Assembly: GCA_026873275.1 (NCBI GenBank)
Contig: JANTUC010000005.1
Location: 558,001 to 622,000, forward strand
Source: Pseudopithomyces maydicus
Taxonomy: Eukaryota; Ascomycota; Dothideomycetes; Pleosporales; Didymosphaeriaceae
Direction: 5' to 3'
DNA length: 64,000 nt
The translations under genes and the position numbers were made by a program. Of this stretch, positions 46,567 through 58,124 are shown one piece after another; position 1 is the first letter of the stretch; each line of letters starts with the position of its first letter. The notes below the pieces were generated by a model, which saw only the letters and a list, made by a program, of their open reading frames with translations, did no database searches and was not told where the DNA came from.

Positions 46567-48387
46567 GGATAGGTTGGACGGTGGAAAGGAGGCGTGGCGG
46601 TAGTGCTGAGGTATGCGAGTCAGGTATCACACGTCCCGTTGCAGATGAGCCATGATATGTTACAATCAGGCTTCCTGGCACCATGTTCGAGGATGACAGC
46701 AGCAGTAACAGCGGCAGGTTTCGCGCCTTCCATAAAAAAATTTAAAGTTGTCTGTGAACACAGAAAATGTGGCCGTGTGTTGCCCGTGGGTGTTGACCAG
46801 CGAACGAGGTCCGACGGTCTGTTCGCGCCACCAAGTTGCTCCAGGCCATCTCATGCGCCCTCGGATTTTGATATGTTTGCGCCACATTGGTTTTTCAGGC
46901 AGTGCTACGGGCCTTGCATATCAGGCGTCAATTGCAATAATGTTGACGTTGTGAACCTTCGTCGTGTGCTATCGCTTGCTCTCGCTTGCTCTCGCTCCTC
47001 GCACAAGTGTTTTTGATTACTTCGTGACGATCGAAGATAGGTGATGTTGCAAGCCGAGTGCTTCTCTCAAACCTAGCGCTTGTTACTCCAACCGTTACTC
47101 CAACCGTTACGCCCTACGCCCTGCGCCTTGTCGGCCGGTTTCTCCGTGGACTTCAACACGTTGATCTGGTCAGGCTCGGACGAATTTTGGATCCGTGAAA
47201 AATCATTCGCGTCTCCTGTGGGGTTTGGTAAGCGGAGATTAATATACGTATCCTGGAAATGCTGATGATCTTGAGGGTACCTAGGTACGGTCAGAGTTTT
47301 TGTCGCCACTTTGAAGTCATTGCACGATCCACATGGGTTCAGCCCTCTTGCTAGTTGCAGTAGCCTATGGTGGCGCTATAACCGCAGTGTTGGCCACACA
47401 GAGCATGAGAGGGCCTGCTGATGGTGGGTGCCTGCCCGTGACGAGGTTGCCAAGAAACTGGGGGCGCCGCGATAATCTTATGCTGACTGCGTGGCTGATT
47501 GGCAGGGCTGGAAGAAATAAGATCTTGTTCAATTTGGTTATGGCGAGCAGATAATGCACGCATTTGCTGGTGGTGGGATAATGCGTTCAGCTTGCCTTCC
47601 CTAGCTGGATAGCATCGGTCTTTTGAAGGATGACGGGTGTGGTAGGTGTTCCACCCCACAGTGATGGTTGATCTATATGCACAGGTGGACTAAGCGTGAA
47701 CGAAATTATTCACGAACCGAAGCATCCGAGAGAAACGTTTGCGAGGTTCGTTTGGCGAGAGGGCTTATCATCGTATGTCGTAGTGGCAGGATGGGCTAGG
47801 CGCTGAGCGTGCAGGTGGGCATACGAGAAGTCTTACAAGGCTTTTCAATAGCGCTTGCAACCACGAGGCTGTGAGGGCTGCGGCAATAGCCGTTAGAAGC
47901 TCAAATGGAAATGCGAAGCGAAGAACTGGTGGCATGCTTACGTGTTATCCGCCCCTTCGCCCTTGCCGTGCTACCCAGGCACCCGTTGCACAAGTGCAGG
48001 TGCCGACCTCACAATAAACATCACATGATGAAAATGAAGCTGGAGCTGGAGACAGATGCGTATGTACAGTTGTTTGTATTTTACATATCTACAGATGTAT
48101 GCAAGTTGTCGAAAAGTCGTGTCTTTTCGTATAAGATAAACGCCTATTTTGATGCAGTCCAACCAGTCCCAACCGGTCCGTCGTAGCGAGCGGAGCGCCA
48201 TGAGCGAGCAAAAAGCGCGTCGCTGGCATTGTACATAGATGAAGAAAATGGATATCAAACGCCAAAGTACCAACCGATGCAGAAGAGAAAGAAAAAGCCC
48301 CAGTGCAAATGCAAACAAGTCGCTAAATGAAGAAGAACCGTTGGCCAAGGTGCAAAGCGAAGGAAGCAGGAGAGTGTCGGATGCTGC
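46567..48387. other. Gene-free convergent spacer
   Basis: Between the MGC protein and the AflR-type factor, which are convergent. No gene or repeat is supported. A few duplicated short words occur (CTCTCGCTTGCT at 46978-46996; TTACTCCAACCG at 47091-47110). Confidence 0.5.
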
Positions 48388-49818
48388 TCAAAGCATCTGC
48401 TCGCCCTCAACCTCACGGAGTGTGTTGTAGAGCTCAGTCTTGAGCCATGCGCCCAGGACGTCGTAGAGGTATTCGGCCTGGCTCGTCTTTTGCGGGTTGC
48501 CCCAGTTTGCCAGAGCATCCACGACGGTGCCGCACTTGCGCAGTTCGCGGAGGACGACCTGCCTGCGAAGCGTCTGCTGCATGTCCTCGTCGAACTCAAA
48601 GAGCCCAATCTTGACAGGCTGCACCGCAATGTTGAAGGTGGTGTTCTCGGAAGACGGGGTGGAGAGTGGGGACGAGAATGCAGAAGAAGAGGGCGAGGAG
48701 GCACCGCTGAGCGAGGGCGGTGTGGAGGGGATCGTGGGCTTGACGCCCGCGGCAATCTGGTACCAAGTGAGGATCTTGGAGGTGATGCTGGAGTAGAGCA
48801 TGGCGAGGTGGGGGTCGGAAGAGCAGGGGCACTGGAGAAGCTGCAGCACGTTGGTGACAGCATCCTTGGTGATGGAAAGAACAGAGTCGAGGCTCTTGAG
48901 CTCCACGTTGGTAGAGTTCTCAGGGTTGATGATGCGGAGGCTCTCGAGAGTGGAGTAGGCGAGCGTGTAGCAGCAGTGCTGGGAAGGCATCGAGATGCTG
49001 ACCCGGAGGGGATTCTGGCTGTACGAGTGGGCGCTCTTGGGGCTGTGGGGAGAGACGGTGTTGGAGGGAGGGAGGAAGCCATTGTTCATGGGCATGCTCT
49101 CAGGGAAAGGGACCTCGGGGAACTGCATCGGGTTCACCGTGTTCATGGTGTCGACGGTGACAAAGTCCCGGATGGCCTGGATGTCAGGCAAGTCGAGCTT
49201 GACCGATTGCTTACGGGCAAAAGGGTCGATGAAGGTAAGCTCAGACTGAATGGGCTGAGAGAATTCGAATTCAGGCTGCAGCGGCATGTAAGCCGACATG
49301 TCACCCATGTAGTTGTTGAAGTCGGGCGAGGGCTCGAGGTAGAAGGGCTCTGGGGTCATCTCGAACTCGAACTCTGGGGTTGCGGGCCAGCTCGGTGTGG
49401 GAGACCAGTTGGATGAGGGAGTGGCTTCGCGGGAGGAGATGATGGGCTCGGGGCGGACCCTGAACTTTGTGAACTCGCTGCCGTCGGGAGAAGGGCGCTG
49501 CTTGGAGGCCTTGATGAAGGGAGTGCCATCTGGGTTCCTCTTCCGTGTGCGGCCGGGCTTTCCGTGCTTCCTGGAGACGCCGTAGACACACTGCGAGCCA
49601 TTGGCCCTGCAACGAGCGCAGATGGGGTGCTCTTTGCTGCACTTGACCTTGGAAGCGGCACAGGCGTCGCACGAAGCTCGGAGCTTGGGTCTCCGGTCGG
49701 TGGCAGACTTGGGTGTGGTGGTTGCTGGGCGAGGAGTCGAGGTGGGTGGGATGGGTTGGGATGGTGTGAGCGGGGGCTGCCACTCGGGGGTCTGTTGCTT
49801 GAACTCCATGGTGTTCAT
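48388..49818 (-). CDS. Zn2Cys6 transcription factor with AflR-type C-terminus
   Basis: Intronless, 476 aa, from MNTMEFKQQTPEW. The binuclear cluster is CDACAASKVKCSKEHPICARCRANGSQC (CX2CX6CX6CX2CX6C) at about residues 50-77, followed by GVSRKHGKPGRTRKR, the basic linker that in AflR relatives contacts DNA. The C-terminal regulatory domain shows SQHCCYTLAYSTLESL, TNVLQLLQCPCSSDPHLAMLYSSITSKILTWYQIAAG and, near the end, VVLRELRKCGTVVDALANW, typical of the AflR-like domain. AflR relatives activate polyketide clusters such as aflatoxin and monodictyphenone; others act outside clusters. No polyketide synthase lies in the window, so the target is open. The transcription unit is followed upstream by a very long gene-free region. 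Confidence 0.9.
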   Translation of the reverse strand: MNTMEFKQQTPEWQPPLTPSQPIPPTSTPRPATTTPKSATDRRPKLRASCDACAASKVKCSKEHPICARCRANGSQCVYGVSRKHGKPGRTRKRNPDGTPFIKASKQRPSPDGSEFTKFRVRPEPIISSREATPSSNWSPTPSWPATPEFEFEMTPEPFYLEPSPDFNNYMGDMSAYMPLQPEFEFSQPIQSELTFIDPFARKQSVKLDLPDIQAIRDFVTVDTMNTVNPMQFPEVPFPESMPMNNGFLPPSNTVSPHSPKSAHSYSQNPLRVSISMPSQHCCYTLAYSTLESLRIINPENSTNVELKSLDSVLSITKDAVTNVLQLLQCPCSSDPHLAMLYSSITSKILTWYQIAAGVKPTIPSTPPSLSGASSPSSSAFSSPLSTPSSENTTFNIAVQPVKIGLFEFDEDMQQTLRRQVVLRELRKCGTVVDALANWGNPQKTSQAEYLYDVLGAWLKTELYNTLREVEGEQML

Positions 49819-52800
49819 TGTGACGATGTATGAGGGGAGGATCTGCGTAGAGGAGTGTATGGGTAGGAGACTCGTGGAGAACAGTTCGTGAAGCTCTTTA
49901 CCCTGCTGAGGCCGAGGACCTTATGTATCTATCCATCTGCGGCACGTAGGCCGTCCGCAGTGTGGTCAGACAAGGGCCCTTCGCGCGCACCCATGCACGC
50001 ATGCTCGCACCCATGGCGGCACCCTGGTCTTGCACGTTGCGACGTAAGAGAGCCCCCAGCCTTCGTGGTGCCCATAATGGGACATGGTGGTCAACGCTAA
50101 GGTATTGATTTGGCATCGGACGCCTGCCTCTTCCTCCACTAGCATACGCCCTGACCACCCTTACGCTCATGCACCACGAACCCACACCCAGGCCGCTTTG
50201 GGCAGCTGGGCTCAGCCTTGGACCAGTCGAAGCGGATTAGTCGGCATGACGGTGCGCTCCTCTCTCGACAGGGGGGAGGGGGGGGGCTCGTCCACTTTGC
50301 GAACCCCGGCGCGATGCCCATCTCGCACCCTCAACACGAGAGCGAGGCTGCACGACATCTGCACGGCAAGGCTGGGACTGTGGTCAGTGGTCACGATACG
50401 CAGGCCCTTGGCAGAGCCAGCCTGCACCCACATGTGCAGCCAGCAGCCAGCAGCACGCAGCACGCAGCACGCAGCTCAATCAGTCTGAGACGAGAGTCTG
50501 TCTTCCCGGGGCCAAGGGCAACCGGATCCCGCCGTGGTGGACGGCAGCCCACTGTACGCATGTAATGTACTGTACCGTACTTACTGTACTATGCGTGCAG
50601 GCCACCATACCTGGGTACACGCTACCGGGACCAGCACTACTACCACCAGCACGCACAGCACAGTACCTACAGTAGGCTGTAGGCTACTGCCAGTCCTCCA
50701 GGGCTCCTGCCACCACCAGTGACCACCTCTCCACCACAACCACCTCCACCACCTCCACCACCTCCACCACCCGCGCTCCAAATTTAGCCCTGCGGTCGCC
50801 AGTCTGACCAAGAAACCGCCGCTGGCACACGCAGTGCCGTGCCTTGATTCACGCCGCGTGCCAAGCGCAACGCTCCACGATCGTATCTCGCGATCTCGAC
50901 GGATCCAGCGCCATGCCCCTTCGGCGAGCCTGCAGCGACATCGCCCCCGCCACTGGCCAGCGTATGGCTAAACCCACTAGGTTCCCGCTTTAGTCCCCGA
51001 ACCTTGACAGCACTGGCCCGCAGGAACGCAACGCTCGCTCTCGGGCGCACCTCAACTTTCAGGAACGCGCGACGGCCACAGCATCACAGACCAGCAGACG
51101 GCTCTCGAGCGCTGTTCCCCAGGCCTCTCTCTCACTCTCATGCCACTGTGCTGTGAGACGTTAGCGGGTGTGACACGTGCGGTACCTGCATGCCTCTGAG
51201 AACATCGTCTGTTTTTGGAATTATTTTTGGCCTACACCCGCCCTCCCAGAGGCGGAGCACACAGGAAAATGGGTACCTGAGCCTGAGCCTTCACCACCAG
51301 TCAGCTTAGCCAATCATCGCAGGCCCCCTCCCTGCCTCTCTGCTGCATGCTCACGTCCTCATTGGCGCCCGCCTTCGCGCGACAGATCATCGAGAACCCG
51401 TCGTAGGGACAGTCGAGCCTCCGATTCCAGGTGCCGGTGCGTGGGACCGTCTCCCTACCAAAATGTCTGCCTCGCCCGGCACCGCTATACCCGGCAAGCG
51501 AACCCGCCCATGTGCCCCCACACTGCATATTCGTGGGATGTGCATGTCTCGTACCTCAATGGGTAAACGGCAATCCATCCTCGAGTCTGGCTGCTGCCAG
51601 CCCAGCGACAGAGCCTGATTCCAAGGCCCCTTCGACTCTGCCCCCAATCCATCCATGCCTGGCCTGGGTCCAGCACCCGTTACGCATCGCGTCTGTAGCC
51701 TCCTGTCCCCCGCCCCCAGCCTGCTTGCGTGTGCTCGTATCCGCACCGGAAGAATTCCACATCGCTGCCGTAGTCCGGCGGTTAGCAGATGGTGACGGCA
51801 CGTTGGCGAGCCTCCAAACCCACGTACTAGCAATGCATCATTACGACAGTGGCCTGCGCTAGTTGATGGTGTGCTGCCAGTGCTGGCATTCACACCCCCA
51901 AGCTCGGTCGGAGTCGGTCCTGCCTCGAGAGCTCGTGCTTTTGCTGCAACTCCAGCAACCGATGCACCTGTACGGGGCGCAGACAGGAAGGTCCAGAACT
52001 GCGTTTCATGAAACATTTCTCTTTTGCTCCGACCACGAGGGCGGAAGAATCGGGCCTCCCCAGCATCGCGTACCTGCAGCTAGCTCCGCGCCCCATCCTG
52101 CCTGTACTACCTTACAGTATACCTCATATGTGCGACTGGGTTCCAGGATGGTCGTATGCCCTCCGCCTCAATCTTAGGCCAGCCTTGCTCTGCTCCTCGA
52201 CCAGTGACAAGCACTTGTGCCATTCTGCAGCGTGTTACAGAAATTCTGGCCAGCTTACTGGCCCTCCAAACGGCCTTTGTCATCTTCCACATGGTCTCAT
52301 TCAGGAAGGAATTGTCACCGTTCGCTTGCCACTTCCATCCGAACTGCTGAATCCATCAGCGGACATCGCTACCTTGGATGGATTGAGAGGGATCATCTCC
52401 ACGTGTGCGCTGATTTCGGTCGTGAGCAAGGTACTACTGGCTGATGGTGCTGATTCTCTCGCATACCTACCTTACCTCGACCGACGGTCACGGGAGAGCA
52501 GCAAATTGGCCCCATTGACCCTAGACTGCCTGCCTGTCTCGGAACTTAGCGCGGAAGTGTACCCTTGGCCCATTTCGGGGTAATATCGCAACAAGTAAGA
52601 ACCCCTGCCCGAACCTCCCTATCAACTCGGCGCCACACCGTGCACTTACCGGTTCGGGTCGTGGGAGAGTTCTTCGAGAAGGTGGGGAGGTTTGTGTGCG
52701 TCGGAGTTTTGAGGATAAGCTTACTTGGTGCATGGTCTCGACCAATAGGGCACCGGGCGACTTTATTGATTTTAATGGCGCAGTGCAGCTGCAGGCATCG

Positions 52801-55800
52801 CCGACAACCACCTCTCATACCTACTTCACGATCCTTGAGGCAAACCCACGTTTGTGGGAACTCTGATGTTGAGTGTCAAGAGACGACGAAGACGTCACTC
52901 TGGTAGTTGGAATAGACTTGCTGTTGGATGCATCCTACAGACAGCCACCAACGACGATGCGACTTCTCCCAAGGTGTGTGCGCAGATAACCGAGCAAATG
53001 AACATTTGGTGGAAGTGGTTCGATCGCTCTCTTGCATTGCTCTGCTAATCCCTCGTTCAGACTTGGTTAAAGATACGTCGCGCCAAGGCCTTGAGCCCAT
53101 CCACCCTTGATTCCGTCATCTCATCGCTTGGTCGTATCTCTAACCTCACAATCCTAGCGCCGACTTCGATCCTGCAACTGCAGTCTCGTCTCGATACAAA
53201 CGTGCTGATGACCTGGCGCCATTTCGCTGTCGGTTAGCTCCTGGGTGCATTTTGCTCACTTTTTCACGCCATGGTCACGGGCCTTCGCTCCCGACCTGAA
53301 ACAGAGGCAATTAGCCTTCTTAACAGGCACACGAACCACCCAATCCCGTCTCCATATTCCATTCTGGTCGACTAATATCTCCCAAAGCAGTCATATTAGT
53401 GGTGGCGGAGCCGTTGAGACACAGCCCTTTTAGCGGGTCTTCCTGACAACCCTCGTCGCAACCGCTCGCGTATATTTAACCTTTGCCCACCTTAATCATC
53501 CTGCTCCTTGTTCGAAAATCGCATACGTTGTCGATCACATCCGCCGCTTCCCGCCTATTTTTGGTGGTGGAGCACTGAAATGAGGGTGCTCCCGGCCCGG
53601 GTCGTCACACAAGGCTGCACTGTGTGGCAGTAGGTATGCGGGGTCGTTGAAGTATGCCTCACCTCGTATGCCAGGTAGACTATGCGGCTAGTCTAGCTAC
53701 CATGGTATTGAGACCTGCATGCTTCTACGTTCAAAGTTTTGGGTTCTTTTTCTCCGCCCGCTCTCCGATTCTTCCGATGGGGCGGGTCGTGGACAAGCGG
53801 CCGCATTCTCGACTCACGGAAACTCCAAGTGCCATTTCCAGCCCCAGATACTCCAGAGTCCAGAGCCAATGTCACCAGTCTACCGGATGCCTAGTGCTGG
53901 CGTAGATGTTCGCGCGAGAGTCGATAACAAAACGGCCTGAGGTATCATCGCGCCCTCCACTTAGGCGAAAACTCTTCTGAATGTCGGGGCTGATTGCCTG
54001 ATTGGGGCGCAAAATCGTCCTGTGAACCACCCATTTATCGGAACAGCCCGATTGATCAGACGACATGCTCCCAGTGCACCCGTTCTTCCGGTGAAATATG
54101 ACTATGTTTGGGGCCAAAATGCATGTGGGTGGAACCGCACCTGCCAGACGGCGACCACATGCAGACCCCATTTTCCACTTAGCTCGAAATAAAAAACAAA
54201 AAAACAGGTCACGATGATGTGCAAGAGGTGGCTGGCTAGTATCCGTTGTAGATCTCAAGGCGGGTGTGGTGATGGACTGCAGCGGAACAGGCTCTGACCC
54301 TGCATCCCGTGGGACTAAAGTTTCGTGGCATACGAGGGGTTCCTTGCTCCCAAAAATTGCGCCGAGGAAGGCACGAAACTAGACTGTTGAAACTACGACC
54401 TCGAACCCTGAACATCCTGATTGTTATTTCAGTGACAGAGAGGCAGTGTAAAAGGATGCGATGGTGAAGCAGAAATGTCACTGAAGATAGAATTGCAGTG
54501 CAAGGCTGCATCGCGGTGGCTGGCGCCTGGATGGACGGCGGCAAGAGACGCTGGCTGCCTTGACGATGGCGGCACCGCTATCGAACATGACCATTGACCA
54601 TTGCGACCTGCTCGTTTCTTCAGACGAGAGAGACGGCGAGCCCCGACGGTCCTCGAAGACGGATCCAATTTGGACAAAAGGATTCGAACGGCCACTCTGA
54701 ATCCTGCCGAGCGAAGTGCGACCCTGTAGACTTCGGAAGGAATACTTGAGCGATCATCAACTCGCACGTATTCCTCTTCATGGGCTCATTTGAGCATCGT
54801 AGGAATCCAGCGAGGGAGAACAGCGCTTCTATCACTAATGCCAAGTTCGCTTGGTTATGACCATATATCGTTGAATTCCAAAACCTGCTGGTGCCAAGCG
54901 GAAATTGACATTCCATATGTACTGGCAGATGCCGAAATCACTCAGGCTCTATTCGCGCAGACTATCTGCAATCCTTCGCAGTATATCGATGCTCCATTAT
55001 GCGTCCAAGTGCAGGACGGTCATTTAGATTGCATGCTCGCAGTTGACGTAGCTAAATCCTGCGACTGGCCAAATCGGTGTTCAGATTCCTACCAAATACC
55101 ACGCAATCCTCTCGAGCCTGCGTGCTCGCCGACGAAGAACCGCTTGTGCGACGCACCGGCGGCTAGGCATCAAAGTATTCCGCAGTACGTTGGCTAATTC
55201 CCAGTTGCTGCCTCGTTTGAACGGTGACATTCATGCCCCATATTCGGCGATGCCGTCGGCAAGGAATTGTCGCTTGGAGGTTTTCAACACCGGCACGCAA
55301 TCCTCCACCATGTGCGCAAGACATATTGTCCCTCCGATCCTCACACGTGCGCCGCCGTTTGCGCAACCGCAACCACAACCGCTGGAGTGATTCCTCCAGG
55401 ATGGAGAGGTGCACATCTGCGAACCATGACTCGGCAGGCACAACATGTATTGTCCGGCGAACTCATCGCTAGGACCAATCGTTGCGGCACCTGGTCTACG
55501 GACTTCGTGGGTGGGCCGTGCACACTGCAATCCTTCCAGATGTCCCAAGAACAACTTGAACAGGAAATTCTTTGGCTAATCTTTGGCTCGTTCCCATGAC
55601 TTTGGATTCTGACGACTGGAACATCAAAGGTAAGAATTGGGTATGGAGTCCGCGGGATGGAATTTGGGGGCGTGGCAATTGTGGTGGTACAGGGCGAGCG
55701 AAGGATGGGAAATATGGGTACGGGCAGGCATTTTCGATCTCTACCTTAGGGCACAGTAAGTGGCGCAACCCAGAGTCGAATCGTCTAGACCGTTGGGGTC

Positions 55801-58124
55801 CATTGGAGCTGCAGGCTTCGTTGAGAGCCTCGGTGGAGACGAAAAGGGGAAATTTTTGTGGGTAGATGCAGGGTGAGCATCCGCGGAGTGATGGGCTACG
55901 CCGAAGACAACGTAGCGGGCGGCAAATGAAACCATGATCACGCAGAGAATATGCAAGGAATAGGCGGGTACACGTGTGTGCGTGAGCAATGTGCGGGTGT
56001 AGAGCATCGCGATCGGGTTTATCTATTACGCGAACTGGGGGAATTTTTCCTCCAAAGAACAATCGGTTACAAGTATGCGGGCAATGCGCGGCGTGGTCAC
56101 TGAGGATGCTACATTTTGGCCTCGACTGAACTCTGTAGACAGGTGGTTGGGGCTATGCTCAATCTACCTCGGCCAGGGATGGGCCGTCCCGAAGGCATCA
56201 CTCCCACAGCAGTGGGGCCTCTCCATTTCTATTTCTATTAATAAAATAGCGCAGAGGATGCGATCTCGAGATGTTCATCTCCGACCTTGGAGCCGATCTA
56301 TCCAGGAAAGCAGTTTTTCGACGGCGTAGCATGTGAAGGAGAGGTTAGAATGATTTTGGGGTCGGAGTTTGAATCAAGTGCGATGTCTGTAGGTGAGAAT
56401 ATCCTCAAATCTCGCCTTGGATCATCATGATTCTGGTATCTGAGCCTGGTCATGGGAACATCTAGACTTAAAGGCAGCCGCGATGGATAAATCAATTAGG
56501 CAGATATACAAAGGAGTCTCACAGTATACAATGCATGGTTGAATAACTTTCCGCTGTTATATTATTGCAGTGAAGCCTTTGTAGCAAGAATAAACGTAAA
56601 TCAGTGCCTCAATAGACTCTATCAGATCATACTATCACAGTAATAACATGTATAGTCTTGATCTATAGATATTACACCTAATCGTACATTCCGAAACAGA
56701 TATAGAGGCCTGGAGCTTGATATAGTCATTACAGGTGCTACACTGAGGCGGACAGAAGGGATGTGCAAAGTGAAGACATTGAAAATGCTGTAATACAAGA
56801 CTTCGGTCCTTCTGCAGCCCTCTCACTTTTTCAAATTAGCCAGGAAGTTATATGTACTGTGAAAGACCGTGGGGGTACATGTCATATGATGTACCTAGCC
56901 TTAGATGATGAGGGTATTCCGAATAGCTTAGAAGGGTTGTGGATGAAATCATAGTCATCCAGCGTCAATCATGTCATATCGATGAGAGAAAATGTCATTA
57001 TGCGGATAGTTAAGGGCGTAATATTGAGTATTTTAACGGAACAGGTGATAAACTCGAAGTTCCCGTGCCCACGTGATGCCTTCACCACCTAGGTAGTTAC
57101 AAATATTATTTTCTCGAGACAATACATCATTTGTGTTGAAATACATATATAAGCCCCAATTCTTATTATTTCGATATTAAATAACCTAAAATGAGTTTTT
57201 ATTAGGGACACACGGTAAGTTATCGACTTGAATAGTTTTTTTACATTGCAATGTGCTATACCAACAATTAAAATAATGTTTCTCTCCCCATCAGACCACG
57301 TCAACCTTAGAGACCGATACTTGAGAAAGAGGGCCTATATATGTATACCATGAATAGATTAGATGGTTCATATGCGAGTGGGTATGGAAAAGGAAGGGAA
57401 GTGTTTCCCGCACGGTCCGTGTAACCTTTGTGTCACCCTCTGCTCACGTGCCGCGGTTTTGATCTTGGAAGGTGCACCCAGTCGTCTTGCAAAAGGTGGC
57501 TAAGAAATAGCCTGTCGTGTCATATTTTTTAACTCCTTCGGGGTCTAGAGGAGGCGTTGTCAGTTCATAACAAAACCTGTTGGTTCTCTATTATGCACGC
57601 CAACGAGCGCTTCATCCACAAACTCGCTCGACTACAAAAGCCCGTTTGATAAATGAACAGATCACAAGAATAGCCACCCCTCCCCGCGGCTTGGCTGTCG
57701 TTGTCTCACGTTGGCATCAAACGGCACAGTCACGTTCACAATCACACCCATCAAACGAACACCACACATTCCCGAGCGCCTAACAACGCACAAGAATACA
57801 TTCTTCTTATCAATACAAACCGCATTAACACGTATCTGTCTGGTATTCATCTCTGTCTCCCACCCCCGTAAGTCGGAGTATTTTTCCAAAGACCGACGCA
57901 AAGCCATGCTTGTGTACAAACAGTCAGTCTGAAGCCCACCAACCCACCACGATTAACGCCAGCGCAATGCAAAAGAAATATAAAGGTCAAAGCCCAAAAC
58001 TTGCCAGTAGAGAGACGTGAGTGTCCCTCTTTAGTATCTGCTGAACCCGGGTGCTAGACACCAGATCACGGTGTGCGTAGTATTCCCGAACCAACCTGTA
58101 GTCTTCTCTCGCGTCAGGGTTCTA
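49819..58124. other. 8.3-kb gene-free block upstream of the AflR-type gene
   Basis: No convincing gene in any frame. About 50000-52600 is GC-rich with low-complexity DNA, including a G-rich run at 50269-50288 and (CCACCT)n at about 50729-50772. From 56300 to 57900 the DNA is more AT-rich. Frames up to 209 codons overlap on both strands and lack family resemblance. The right end is the 3' flank of RPB2. It may hold long 5' UTRs or non-coding RNAs for the AflR-type gene. Confidence 0.5.
50729..50772. repeat. CCACCT microsatellite
   Basis: Short tandem CCACCT/CCACCA run upstream of the AflR-type gene. No coding frame is implied. Confidence 0.75.

Noticed and set aside
48490..49416. 308-codon plus-strand frame
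   Set aside because: Antisense to the AflR-type gene, low-complexity G/E/V composition, no domain.
51387..52016. 209-codon minus-strand frame
   Set aside because: GC-rich region with overlapping frames on both strands and no conserved pattern.
54398..54415. TCGAACCC resembling a tRNA B box on minus
   Set aside because: No clover-leaf could be drawn around it.
54675..54700. GGATTCGAAC resembling a tRNA T-loop on minus
   Set aside because: Flanking bases do not pair into a T stem and no A box or acceptor stem is seen.
55496..56062. 188-codon minus-strand frame
   Set aside because: No domain, poor codon coherence, overlapped by other frames.
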